From the NCBI GenBank assembly GCA_963556495.2, contig OY747722.1:22149001-22213000 (forward strand): DNA of 64,000 nucleotides. The letters run 5' to 3'. This stretch comes from Valencia hispanica. Lineage: Eukaryota > Chordata > Actinopteri > Cyprinodontiformes > Valenciidae. Below, piece after piece: positions 13,889-24,879 of this stretch. The notes under the pieces are model-generated. The model saw only the letters and a program-made list of their open reading frames with translations, did no database searches and had not been told where the DNA came from. How positions within the stretch are numbered: position 1 is the first letter of the stretch; each line of letters begins with the position of its first letter. The position numbers and the translations under genes are program-made.

Positions 13889-14657
13889 GGCTGTCAAACG
13901 ATTAAAAATTTGAATCTAATTAATCACAAGGTATCTGTAAGTTAATCATGATTAATTAACATTCCTAAATATGATAAAAAGTAAAATTTTTGGTGTAAAT
14001 AAAGGATGAAACCGGAAGCTGTTGCTCTTTTTTTAAGGAAATACAGAAGAGATGCATGAAACTTTTGTTTTTGAATTCCACAATCACATTTATACGTGGA
14101 GCTTTTTACCTATTAATCTTTTAGCCAGTTGCTAAGGCAAACTAACTGGTTAACATTTTCTGAATGTAAAGCTGACAGTTTCTCATTCAATTTTGGACAA
14201 CCCTGAGCATCCTCTTCATGGGACTATCCTACAACAACGGTGTCTTCGGTCAGAGGCTTCTTCAGTTTTGCTGCGACACAGACTGCTACAGGAGATCATT
14301 CCTACTTACAGCCATCAGGATCTACAATAGCTCCTTTACAAATTAAATAATATGAGCTACAACAACACTTAATTTCTCTCTGGGAGGAATTAAGTGTTTT
14401 TGAATTGAAAATTTCTGACTAATAGAGGTATTATTTGTTTCAACACCGAACCTTTACATTACTCCCTGGTTCCCACTGTTATTTGCAGTTATCAAACAAT
14501 TGTCATGCTGTTTACGTGACAAGCGAGCACTGAAAGCAGCGTGGGTTTAATTGTGGGGTAAACAGGGCAGGTCATTCTGTGCATGAGTTAATTGTGTTAA
14601 AAAAATTAATGGCATTAATTCCAAAAATTAATCGACCCGCATTAATGTATTAATTTA
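13886..14657 (-). mobile_element. hAT-like non-autonomous element, copy 2, nested
   Basis: It begins TAGGGCTGTCAAACG and reads through the reverse complement of the element at 1455-2214, including GAAACCGGAAGCTGTTGCTC and CAACCCTGAGCATCCTCTTC. The far end decays into ATTAATGTATTAATTTATT before the terminal TTTGACAGCCCTA, so one terminus is lost. It sits inside the 13,465-15,661 element, making it the younger insertion. Confidence 0.8.
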
Positions 14658-15871
14658 TTATTATTATTAATTTAAATATATTTATATATACACACATACA
14701 TACACATATATATATTTATTTATTAATAGTATCACCAAAGGTCTTACAAACTCAGCACAGACAAGATTGTGCAGACCCCTGCAATCTCTAATGACCCCCT
14801 TGTGGCACACGAACCTCATGTTGGGAACCACTGTTCTAGAGGCTGAATCTGCGCTGACGCACTGGAGACTGGAACTAAAAGCTCCACTTCAGCCAAAGTT
14901 TTGAAATCAGGGAACATTTCTCTGATTCACTTGATCAGAAGTCGGAAAGACTTTCTGAACCCAGCTTCATATCGCTTCAGCAGCAGAAAATGTCAGAGCA
15001 TGCGCTCTTTCGCACGGGTGTTTGGCACAACACCGTGCTCTTTGAAGCGCGTCTTTAACCAGCCGCACCGGTAACAGTCACGTTCCAAAGCTTCCCGGTC
15101 TTTGATGATGCTCAGATAGCTTCATGAAAATCATCTTATTATAAATTTATTGATTCAGTTACTTGTACTCCGCGCTTCAACTCAAACCTAAAAATGTCTG
15201 CGTGTTTGCACCAAATGGTCAGGGGGTGTGAATTATAAACTGTCAAAAAGACAAGTGGCCTTTGGATTTTCCGTCACTGTTGTAAAAAAAAAAAAAACTA
15301 ATATGGAAAATATTCGGTTAACGGGACCCCGTGCGCACAGTACGCAATGGATCACATACAAGCGGGGTGTCCGAATGGTAGATGTTTAGAATTATGATCA
15401 AACCGCTGTCAAATTCTATCCAGTTGGTGCATTTTTAGATCGTTTTTTGCGTGTCTTCTTAATAAAAGACTTAATGAAGCAGGAGTCACTAGGCTATTTT
15501 TAAAATGTAAGGAGTAGAAAGTACGGATAATTGCGTGAAAATGTAAGGAGTAGAAGTAAAAAGTAGGCCCATAGATAATTACTTCAGTAAAGTATAAATA
15601 CCCAAAATTTCTGCTTAAGTAAGGTAACGAGGTATTTGTACTTCGTTACTTGACACCTTTGCTGGTATCTTACAACCATATGTGTCTACATACAAATTCA
15701 CTACTTTTAGAAACATTTAAACTGTTTCTCTGACATTTTTGGGCGATCTAACTTTTTAAATCTCATTCAATGCTGTAAAACAGTTTTTACTCCCTCAGTT
15801 TTTTCTGTTTTAGTTTTCAGTCACATTCAGGCCTGATTACTGCCAAATGTGTACGTTCAAGAATCACAGTA

Positions 15872-16468
15872 GCCTAACTAGTTACATTTACTTGAGTAAC
15901 TTTTTGAGGAAAGAAAGTACTCTTGAAGTAGTTTTACTAGACGGTACTTTTTACTTTTACTTGAGTCATATTTTTGTGAAGTATCGCTACTTTTACTTGA
16001 GTATAGTTTCTGGCTACTCTACCCACAGTGAGTAACTTTATTGAATAAAACTGAATGCTTGTTTTGACCAAAAATGCATGAGACTCACACATGCAGTTTG
16101 TGTGAAGTGAGACCTCTTGTCTGTACACAAGCATCATCATTTAAACATTATTTTATATCTGCTGCCACTTGGAGGTTGAGTGGGGGTACCTTACTCTGGT
16201 ACAGACCCCTGAAAAAAATCCATTTGGAAAAAAATTTCTTGTCAAATTTGTTATTTTACAATTATGTCATGTATTTCTATTTATTTTAATCTTCAGAATT
16301 TGCACATAACTTTATATTTTTGTCCAATTGCATATTTTTTAAATATTAAATCATATGTTATGATCTCAAAACAAGTGCTCAAGTATTCAATACTTGTTTT
16401 TACCAAATACTTTTTTACGCTTGAGTAATTTTTGGATGACTACTTTTTGGCTATTCTACCCACCTCTG
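15872..16468. mobile_element. Partial hAT-like element, CAGAGGTGGGTAG terminus
   Basis: The right edge is the inverse of CAGAGGTGGGTAGAATAGCC, and both halves are dense in TACTTTTACTTGAG and ACTCAAGTAAA words like the 13,465 element. No matching left terminus or target duplication was found, so it is probably truncated or decayed. Non-coding. Confidence 0.55.
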
Positions 16469-16519
16469 CTGTCTGACTAGATGAAGCTAAAAAGTCAGAA
16501 AACCCAATACATCATGCTC

Positions 16520-17190
16520 CAACCGAAGAAATTAAAGAACAGACAGCAATCAAAGTCATTGACATCTGGAAACGGTTAGCCATTTTGAGCCTTTTGGGAC
16601 TGCAGAGAGCCAGAGTAAGAAACATCCACAGATTGATAAAACATTAGAACCGTGGTGAACCTTTTCAGGAGTGGTCGGCCAACCAAATTACTCCAAGAAC
16701 ACATAAAAGAATCATGCAGGTCAAAATATAACCAAGAACAGCACTGTAGGCCTAACTTGTCTCGTTAAAGCTCTGTGTTTATGATTAAGCAAGGAGAAAG
16801 AATCTAAGCAAAAATGCCCTCAATCCAAAAGCTCAAAGGTAAAAACCACTGCTGGGCAAAAAGAACATAAAAACTCATCTCACATTTGCTAAAAGACATC
16901 TTTGGGAAATATTCTGTGGACTGAAGAAGTGGAGCTTTTTTGGAACATGTACTTTCTGAAACCAATACAGCACTCCAGAAAAAGAACTTAATTTAAACAT
17001 GGGGGTGATCAGTGTTGCTGGTGGTGGGAACACTAAGAGTGACTTCAAACACTGCAGTTATTCCAGGCCTGTATGTTTTTACTGGTAGGGAAATACACAA
17101 AAAATTTCTCCTGGACCAAGGCTAGAATCACTACACCTTTACTGCCATAAACAAGTCAATGACTCGACTAAATCTGAGGGAAACGCTATG
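16520..17190 (+). mobile_element. Tc1-like element relic, heavily decayed
   Basis: A succession of degenerate Tc1 transposase segments is readable on the plus strand: the DNA-binding region with TTTTGGGACTGCAGAGAG and GAACCGTGGTGAACC, then AAATATTCTGTGGACTGAAG, the first catalytic-Asp region, with the Asp itself lost. Many frameshifts, no long frame and no clear inverted repeats indicate an old copy. Confidence 0.7.
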
Positions 17191-17884
17191 AGACATACAC
17201 TTACCTGTTACTGATCACGCCTCTTGTTTCCTATCTATGCTGTTCACCGCACATGGTATATTTGCTGTTCATATATTTGAAATTAGCGATCACATTAGTT
17301 GGGAGAATTGACCTTAAGCAATTGTCTGTTACCTGTCACCTTTCCCACATGCTGATTCTCTGATACCATTTTGCAATGACACATTTCAGCTTAATCAACC
17401 AAAACTACTATTATATAATGGTTGTCCGAACACTGATCACCACTGTTGTTATACCTCCACAAATATAATTTATGTCTAAGACATTTTGAGGCTGATTTCC
17501 TTGCTCACTCTATGTTGAGAAGACGGATTTAAAGGAATACAGCTGTCTCTTAGCATCCATCACGATATCCTGCTTGTACCTACACAAAATGTCAAGGTTA
17601 GTAAGTATTTAAATGTCAGGATGATTTATTTGAACTTGATGACTAATAAGTTTCATCTGATAAGATGTGATAAATGACAGCATGACAGCTTTATAGATGT
17701 TAAGGTTTAAATGGTTTATTACACTCCCACCAAGAATAATGCTTCCAAAATTAGTCATTCTTGGTTGGAAGACTTTTTGAGAGGATTTTGAGTGGATCAA
17801 ATAGATGCAAACAATCTGAAAAGTGCAGCCTGAATTTGTGTTCAGCCTTTTAGTGAACACTTGCAGAACCATCTTTCAACTCAA
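17191..17884. other. Non-coding sequence, nothing recognised
   Basis: AT-rich sequence between two Tc1 relics. The 87-aa minus-strand frame at 17,609-17,872 matches nothing I know. Confidence 0.45.
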
Positions 17885-18460
17885 TTACAGGTGCATGGCT
17901 TTTTGAGGTATGGCTATAGCTTTTCACATCTAGGGACTGATTTAAAAAAAAAAAATTTGCCCAGTCTTCTTAAATTTATAAAACAGCTCAATTCAGAATG
18001 GATGGAGAATGTCTGTTAGTAGCTGTTTTAAAGTTTTGCCACAAATTCTCAATTGGATTAATGTTGTAACTTTAACTTGGCCATTCTGACACGTGAATAT
18101 GTCTAGATGTAAACCTTTCCATTATAATCCGCGCCTTTTCTCGTCTTTTGTAACCTCTCTCTGGTTTAATTTTTCAGTTATTCCGGTATGTTTGTCCTTC
18201 TTCCAATCAGTTTTAAACCAGCTTCCCTGTTCCTTCTGAAGTCTTCCCATAGCATGATACAGAAACTACCATGTTTCCATTGGGGATGGTGTGTTCAGGG
18301 CATAGGTTCAGGGTGATGTTCAGACCTAATCATTCTCCATATATAGCACTTTGCATGGTCTCATCTGACCAGAGCGCCTTCTTCCACATGATTCCCAAGT
18401 GTTCCCAAATGGCTTATTACGAACTTTAATGATGCTATTTATGGCTTTTATTCTCCATGT
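17885..18460 (-). mobile_element. Tc1-like element relic
   Basis: Plus-strand text is antisense transposase: TTGCCACAAATTCTCAATTG, GGCCATTCTGACACGTGAAT, GGGGATGGTGTGTTCAGG and TCATCTGACCAGAGCGCC all have counterparts in the better copy at 61.7-63.3 kb. Only the C-terminal two thirds is readable and it is frameshifted throughout. Confidence 0.75.
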
Positions 18461-18956
18461 ACCTGTCTGTCTGCCTTGCAGCTTTGACTTATGATCGTGA
18501 GATCTGGATTGTCTAAAAGAACCATTTCCCAGTCACAAGTTGTTTGGGATGTCCCAATCCAGTACCTGGAATGAAGATCTTTTTGTTGATCAAATCTGAC
18601 TTTGAAGTGATGGGAATAGTTATCGATTGTATTTCATCTGATTTATGGCAAGCACTCTTGCATAACACTTAAAAAGCTGATTCAGATTAATTTTGCCTTT
18701 CCAGTCCATGTCAGGAAACTGTCCAACTGACTATTCATGGTAAGATGAAGTGACTTTTAATAATCAAACTGCATCGCTCAGGCTGAGTTGAAATGGTCAA
18801 TTCCTTTTTTCTTTTTTTTTCTTTTTTTGTCTAGATGTATGAAAAGTCATAGAACTGCAGAAGGTGATTTAAAAAACAAAAATTTGGGGGGGTCAGGAAA
18901 TTGGGAAGCAAAAACATTAGTTCGAACATAGTCAGTGTTATGTGACTTGCCCCACC
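18461..18956. other. Non-coding sequence, nothing recognised
   Basis: Contains a T-rich run near 18,805-18,830. No other feature is supported. Confidence 0.45.
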
Positions 18957-18964
18957 ATTTGGAC

Positions 18965-19362
18965 TAGGGATGTGTATTGGCAAAAATCTGCCGATACAAT
19001 ATGTATCGCGATACAGGGGAGGCGATACGATATATCGCGATACTATGGGTAAGACGATATATTGTGATTTTTAAAACTCAGTTTAACAGTAGGAAAACTG
19101 TCACAGCATTCTAAACGTCCCAACCTGTTTCATACTTTAACACATCCAGTTTTATTACTAGATCTAGTGCATCCACTGGAAGGAAGAAGGTGACAACAGC
19201 CACCAACTACCAGTCATGCTTTTAATTTTACTACAATATCATATGTCATCATATGGTTCCATTCAAATCCTAAAAAAGAAAAAAAAATGTTGAATATTGA
19301 TACAATATCGGGAAATAAAATATCGCAATAAATCGGTGCATCGATTTTTTCTTACATCCCAA
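18965..19362. mobile_element. hAT MITE with perfect 8-bp target duplication
   Basis: It starts TAGGGATGT and ends ACATCCCAA. ATTTGGAC is duplicated exactly at 18,957-18,964 and 19,363-19,370. Sub-terminal repeats of the GATACGATATATCGCGATA type give a strong palindromic character. At 398 bp it has no coding capacity. Confidence 0.88.
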
Positions 19363-19370
19363 ATTTGGAC

Positions 19371-22020
19371 CCATACAAAGTTTTCTGTAGCAAAGAGTGA
19401 AGGACAAACTATAGTCATTAAATTCTAATGACTTGGAAGAAAACACTAAGTTTCTGAATACGTTATTCTTTTCTGCACATGATTAGCTTGAACCATATAG
19501 AAATGTGTCAGGGTAAACATTAGCCTAGAATTTCATCTAACCGCTCTTGTCATGACTGCAGGCTGGACTCCATTGCTGGCACAGAACCGACTTTGACAGG
19601 GAACATAAACAAATAATGTTGATTTTTCTTGAATATCAACACGGAGCTCCAGGCAAGGATCTGTGGGAACCACAGCTCAGAGCAGCATTGGAGAAGAGAT
19701 AAGTTAGTTAGTAGTGATTTATAGCGAGCTCGGAACTGGAGGGCCTCTTGGTTCTTCAGAGTCTGAGATCAACATGGAGGGAAAGTGATGAACGCTAACA
19801 GCCAGGTAAACTCTTCCTCCTTGTTCCCAGGAGGCAAGCTCAGTGTGCGTTGGTTTCAAGGGTGGACAGGCAGGTGAGCGGGAGTCCTTCATAGGACTGG
19901 TGCCTTCTCGGGCAGCCGTTGGCGGGGTGATCTGAGACAGGAGGAGCGGCGACAGCAACTGGGATCCAGAACCAGGAGGGAGAGAGTAAAAGCCCAGGGA
20001 TGAGCAACTCACCACCAGGATAAAGAAGAAGAGCAAGGATCAGTAAATATCACTTGGGATCTTGTCTAAGATGGAGAGTTGGCCAGATTACCACTGTAGG
20101 TGAGATGACCATCTGGCGTCTGCTTCCAGGACCTGCTCCTCCTATAAAGGGAGTCCTGATTGCCCATGAGGACCAGCTGGGAGCTACACCTGCCAAGCAC
20201 ACCTTGCATGGAAATAGGTAAGAGAGAACACAACTCCAGGGATCCAACAGCTCTGGGTGTGACCATTTACAGCAAAAGTAAGTCAGGTGTTTATTGAAGA
20301 GTGTAGATGTATTTGTTGAGTTGAATATATCTTTTGAAGGTATCTGAGCCTTTTATGTGATCCATAGTTAGAACTTTTAGAGCAGCTTTTTAAACCAAGT
20401 TAACTCATGTTGGAGCTGCATCGTTAGAGCTGCAGAAACACTGATTGGTAATAAATATCTGTTCTTGTCAAGAAACAGAGGCTGCAGCATAATGAACATC
20501 ATTTGTGTGAGTCTAAGTGTAATAATGATAAGTAGTGAGTCATTGTGCTGCACCGTAAAGTCGGCTTCAAGTTTATTCCTTTAAAGAAATTATCTGAATG
20601 TGAATTGTGTCGGGTGATTCCTATTCCTAAATTAGCCTACTTGGATTTGTTGTGGTTTTAGGAGTACATTGCACCCACATATGAGAACACCCTCAGAAAA
20701 CACAAAGACAAGTTTTGGCTGATTCTACTGAAAACAAGAGTTACATGTTTTGAACTTAACGGGTCTTTTTTTATACTGATCCAGGAGGCCTCTGCAAAGG
20801 AGTGAGGACTGGTGCGGATTGGATCAGAGCCAGGAGAAAAGCATGTTGCTCCATGTTGTGGTGGAGAGGTTAGTTATTTTCAGAGAATCCGAGGGTGGAA
20901 AGCAATATGGAGATAAGTAAGTTTTCTTAGATTGTTACAGAGTGAAGGAGCTTCTAGGTATGGCGTGGTATTGGGGCCAAAATTAAGATTACTTCCCTGC
21001 CGCAGGAGGCTATACCTGATAAGTTCAACCAGGAATTCAGGAAAGTGGAAATTGAAATATTGACCAATAGCACTGAAGGGGCACTGCCCACTGACTAGGA
21101 TTTGGCTGTCACCAAAACAAGCACTCCTGCTCATTCCTCTTATTTCCCTCCCCCGTGCATTCCCAGCGTTCATGCCAAAGAAAAGTCTTCAGCTCAACAC
21201 TTCTACTAAAGACACTACTGGTAAATCAACTATAGACTGTTATGGACAATATTACCTCATGCACACACAATTCATCTGCATCATTATTTCCAGATTGAAT
21301 TTTTGTTTGATGATTCAGCTATTTGGTTTGGGGTATATGCTTTATTTTCATGGTTTGTTTAGTCTGATAGTTTCACTGTATGTAAGTTAAAGGAGTTGGT
21401 TAAAAGTATTTGATTTATTAATTAATGATTCATTAAAATATTGGTTGATTAAAAACTTGATTTAAAGTTAAGTTAAAACTTGATTTAAGATATATTTTGT
21501 TTCAACATTGTTTAAATATGTTAAAATATTTATAAATCTTGATTTAATTCATTACATAACTTTAGTATATGTTTAAAATACATGGTGAAATGGTATGGTC
21601 AGAGTGATTTTAAAAACAACTATTTAATAACAGGTTTAAAAGGGAACTGTTCTCTTTAATGTCTCATTCATGTGTTTGTTTGGTGTAGGTTATCAATCTA
21701 CTCTGCAACTGTTGTACTGTTCAAAATGAGAAGAAGATTAAAAGACAAATATTGCAAATGGAGTTGAGTTGTCCCAGCGTCCCCTTTTGTCTGAAGTAAG
21801 GCCTTTTCAAGTTTAGGCAGGAGCTGAAGAGACTTTTACATTCCGAAGCCAGCAACTGATCTGACTATTGATTGGCCCGGCATCATTAACAGAGACCGCC
21901 GCTGTCAACTGAGAAGAAGACTGCTCACTTGTGTTAGCATTGGAGAGGCTAACGACTAGCATGCCTAGGCTGGCCACCCACTGGACTGCCTACTCCAATC
22001 TGCAGACATGTAACTGCAAT
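19371..22020. other. Non-coding or unclassified sequence
   Basis: A relatively GC-rich, low-AT block around 19,700-20,270 has overlapping minus-strand frames (105, 65 and 66 aa) in different registers that match nothing I recognise. It could be an old LTR or a transcribed non-coding exon cluster, but neither terminal repeats nor a primer-binding site were seen. From 21,390 onward the DNA is AT-rich. Confidence 0.35.
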
Positions 22021-22029
22021 CACATAATT

Positions 22030-22190
22030 CAATCCAGAGGACCATAATTTCATACACAGGGACAGGGAATTATGTTATTTTGGGGGCAAGAGGAAACATT
22101 TGATCATGTAATGTTAGATTGTGATATAGGCAGAGGAAAATATTCAAATCTGAGCAACAGAAATGGTGTTCAGTTAAGGATTTATTAGAT
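22030..22190 (+). pseudogene. Possible LINE C-terminal remnant
   Basis: In shifted plus frames the text reads like CYFGGK then EETFDHVMLDCDI, resembling the Cys/His knuckle (C..C...E..DH...DC) at the C-terminus of some non-LTR retrotransposon proteins. Only about 40 residues are readable across a frameshift, so the family cannot be named. Confidence 0.3.
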
Positions 22191-24320
22191 TTTTACGAGA
22201 GTGTGGGGGAGATGATATTTGTCTGGGCGAGTAATCCATGTTGTTGATGATCACTAAAGGATTGTCTTTGAAGAATTAATGAAAGGAGCTTCACGTGAAC
22301 CTTGGAGGAAACTGATAATAAATAGCATAGTCTTAGGAGAGGAAACATAAATTCAAGACCAACAGAAGGCTTGGGACTACCACCTAGGGTCTACACTCAG
22401 GCGCAGAATGATCAATCCCAATATCCACCAGCTCTGATGTGTTGTTGATGTTGGTTACAGGTGTACTATGTACAGCCTGCTCTGATGAGTAAACTTCATA
22501 ACCAGGATCAGCAGGATTAGCATCAAGAACAAATTATCCTGATCCTGACATTCTTACAAGCTACTAGAATTTAAAAAAAATTCACAGGGGGAATAGGTGA
22601 GGAGATAAGAATAGAGCTCCTGCTTCTCACAATCGAAAGGAATCAGTAGAGGTGGTTCAGGCCACCTACTTCAGGGTAAGTGGACCAGTAGCACTGGGAG
22701 GAGACCTCTGGGCAGAGTTAGAAGCTGCTGGTGGGTCTTCATATGATGCATGGATGGACTTATGCTCCCAATATTTTAGCTTTAGTTGATCTCTTTGTTG
22801 TGGGCAAAGGCAGTGCCACTTTCAAATGTATATTAATCCTGGGGACACCCCTAAATTAGACTGTGAATGGCTTCATAGCTCAGTTTTCGTTTCTCAAGTT
22901 TCACTCCTGCTGATATTTAAAAAAATACCTGAAAAAGTCACATGAGCGCATGCAATTCATTACTTTCACCCCTGGGAATATTTGACATTTGTAAATGATG
23001 GCTGCCTTTGTTAAAAGAGCCAAAGCCGAGGCGTTCATTGTTGTATCTCCTACTTTGTAGTGCAACCTCTAATCTCCTTGAAGCACTTCAAAACCGACGC
23101 AGTGCCACAGGTTTGCTGTCTCCCCCGCTGTCTTCCTTCTCCTTATTCATACTTTTCTCTTGTTTCGCCAGCAAACGTGACACAAAGCCCCCCTCATTGT
23201 CAGCAGATTGTGTCCTGCAATGGAAAGAAGTTGCAGCTGAGTTTTTTTTTTTTTTTTGGATCATTTTTCCACAGATTAAAAGCTTATTCAAATTATGTTT
23301 CTGCCTCTCTTATAAACAAGACAAGCTTAGATTTCCCTGCAGAGAAGTACTGGTAAGTAGCTTTGTAAACATTTGGGTCTGGAAGTGCACAAATTGAAGT
23401 CTGAATGAGCTACTTCTTGGTTGTAAAAATAAATCCACACAGACATAAATGGATAAGTAATTTAACTATATTGTTATTATTGTTTGTGTAATCTGATATA
23501 AATAAAATATTTCATCATTGCATCAGAAAATGGAGAACTGGCACCTAAAATTATTTCTCAATGCAAACCTGCCTTGAGCATTTCTGAACATGGTAAAGGA
23601 AAATGAATGCATTAAAACCCATTTTGCTGAAAACAAAATATGGCCGAGTAAAATTGCATTTCACAGTCACATTTAGGCCCCTGTGGACCCCTATTAGCTA
23701 GGAGAATAAGAAGGCAATGGACGGAGGAAAATCACAACAGTTTGGGAGCAAGAATGCAGTAAATGGAAGAATTTCTTTGATCGCACCATTTGTAGGCGAC
23801 CGAGCACTCGGCTTGTTATAAAAAATAAATCACGTGTACTTTTCAATGAAATAGGAACTCCACAATAGCTCAGGCTGTGCTGTACCAGTTTTGCTCCGCT
23901 TGTGCGTTTGGCAGCTTGGCAAGTCCCCGCTCTTTGCATATTCATGCGAAGCTCCAAAGCTCTGTCACCTTGTTGCAAACACGATTGATAGATAGCAGTA
24001 AGACTGGTCCTAAGCATAGGGCTGAATATATTTTTTTTGTTTGTTTTTGTTTTTTTTCCACTGTCAGCTAGGTTGTCTGAGTCAGAATGACTGCAACAGA
24101 GTTAAAAAGCGCAAAGGTAACAGGAGGCTTTATTCTGCTCCAGCAGCGGCAGCTGATGATGGAAACGTACGCCTAAGAGACAGGAATTGTTTTAATGAGG
24201 CGGAGTCATCCTCTCTCAGGAGAAATCACAAAAGTCTTTTCAGGAGCTTTTTTTTTTTCTACTAGGTTTTACAACAAAAGATAAAAAACTAACTTCTCTG
24301 CATGAATTATAAAAAATAAA
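22191..24320. other. Non-coding sequence, nothing recognised
   Basis: Includes poly-T runs near 23,241 and 24,031. The 129-aa frame at 23,008-23,397 crosses a poly-T and shows no domain, so it is not called as a gene. Confidence 0.4.
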
Positions 24321-24324
24321 AACT

Positions 24325-24520
24325 CAGCTTATCTTTATTTGAATAGCACCTCTGATTTTTGCAAAGAAAAAAACAGAGCAATGCCACAATTCACATTAAA
24401 CACAGGACACAATAAAAAACAAGAACAGATAGCAAACACTGTTTATACAAACCAAAAGATATGAGGCCAATTTCAAATGTTTTATAAAATGCATTGTTAC
24501 AAACTAAACTTAAACAGCAC
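24325..24520 (-). mobile_element. Possible retroposon 3' end
   Basis: TTTATTTGAATAGCACCTCT followed by an A-rich tract resembles the antisense of common fish LINE/SINE 3' ends (TTTATTTxxATAGCACxTTT). No open frame or target duplication was found. Confidence 0.3.
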
Positions 24521-24879
24521 ATTAAAATAAATGCGCTAAACCTACAGTTGCAATATATTTTTCAAGCAGCAAGATCCTCTCTAGAATGAGAGTTTGTTAC
24601 ATGAGAACACAAAAAGCTTGATGTACCATAGTATTTGTGTGTCACTGTATTTTCTGGTCAGACAGCCTGTAAACAGTTATTCTTCCTACATGTTTGTTCA
24701 AACTGGGACTAAAATTGTTCAATTTTGGGAGATTTCACCACCTAGGGGGCAACATAAGCATTTGGGGTTGGATAAAAGGTATGCTGCTTGTACCAAAATT
24801 AGTTCATTCAAATCATTTTAAAATGTATATGTTTAGTATATAAATTGAAAAATAAAATATTAGATCATATTTATTTTGA

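Larger units (their letters stand above)
13465..15661. mobile_element. hAT-like element with perfect 8-bp target duplication
   Basis: Ends are CAGAGGTGTCAA on the left and the inverse TTGACACCTTTG on the right. CTGGTATC is duplicated exactly at 13,457-13,464 and 15,662-15,669, as expected for hAT transposition. Sub-terminal DNA is full of AGTAAAAGTA and TACTTTTACT words. The interior has no transposase frame. A (TA)n tract plus a second hAT-like element has been inserted (about 13,843-14,720), so the original was about 1.3 kb. Confidence 0.85.

Noticed and set aside
23008..23397. 129-aa plus-strand frame
   Set aside because: It crosses a poly-T run giving a Phe stretch, has a competing 98-aa frame in another register and no known motif.
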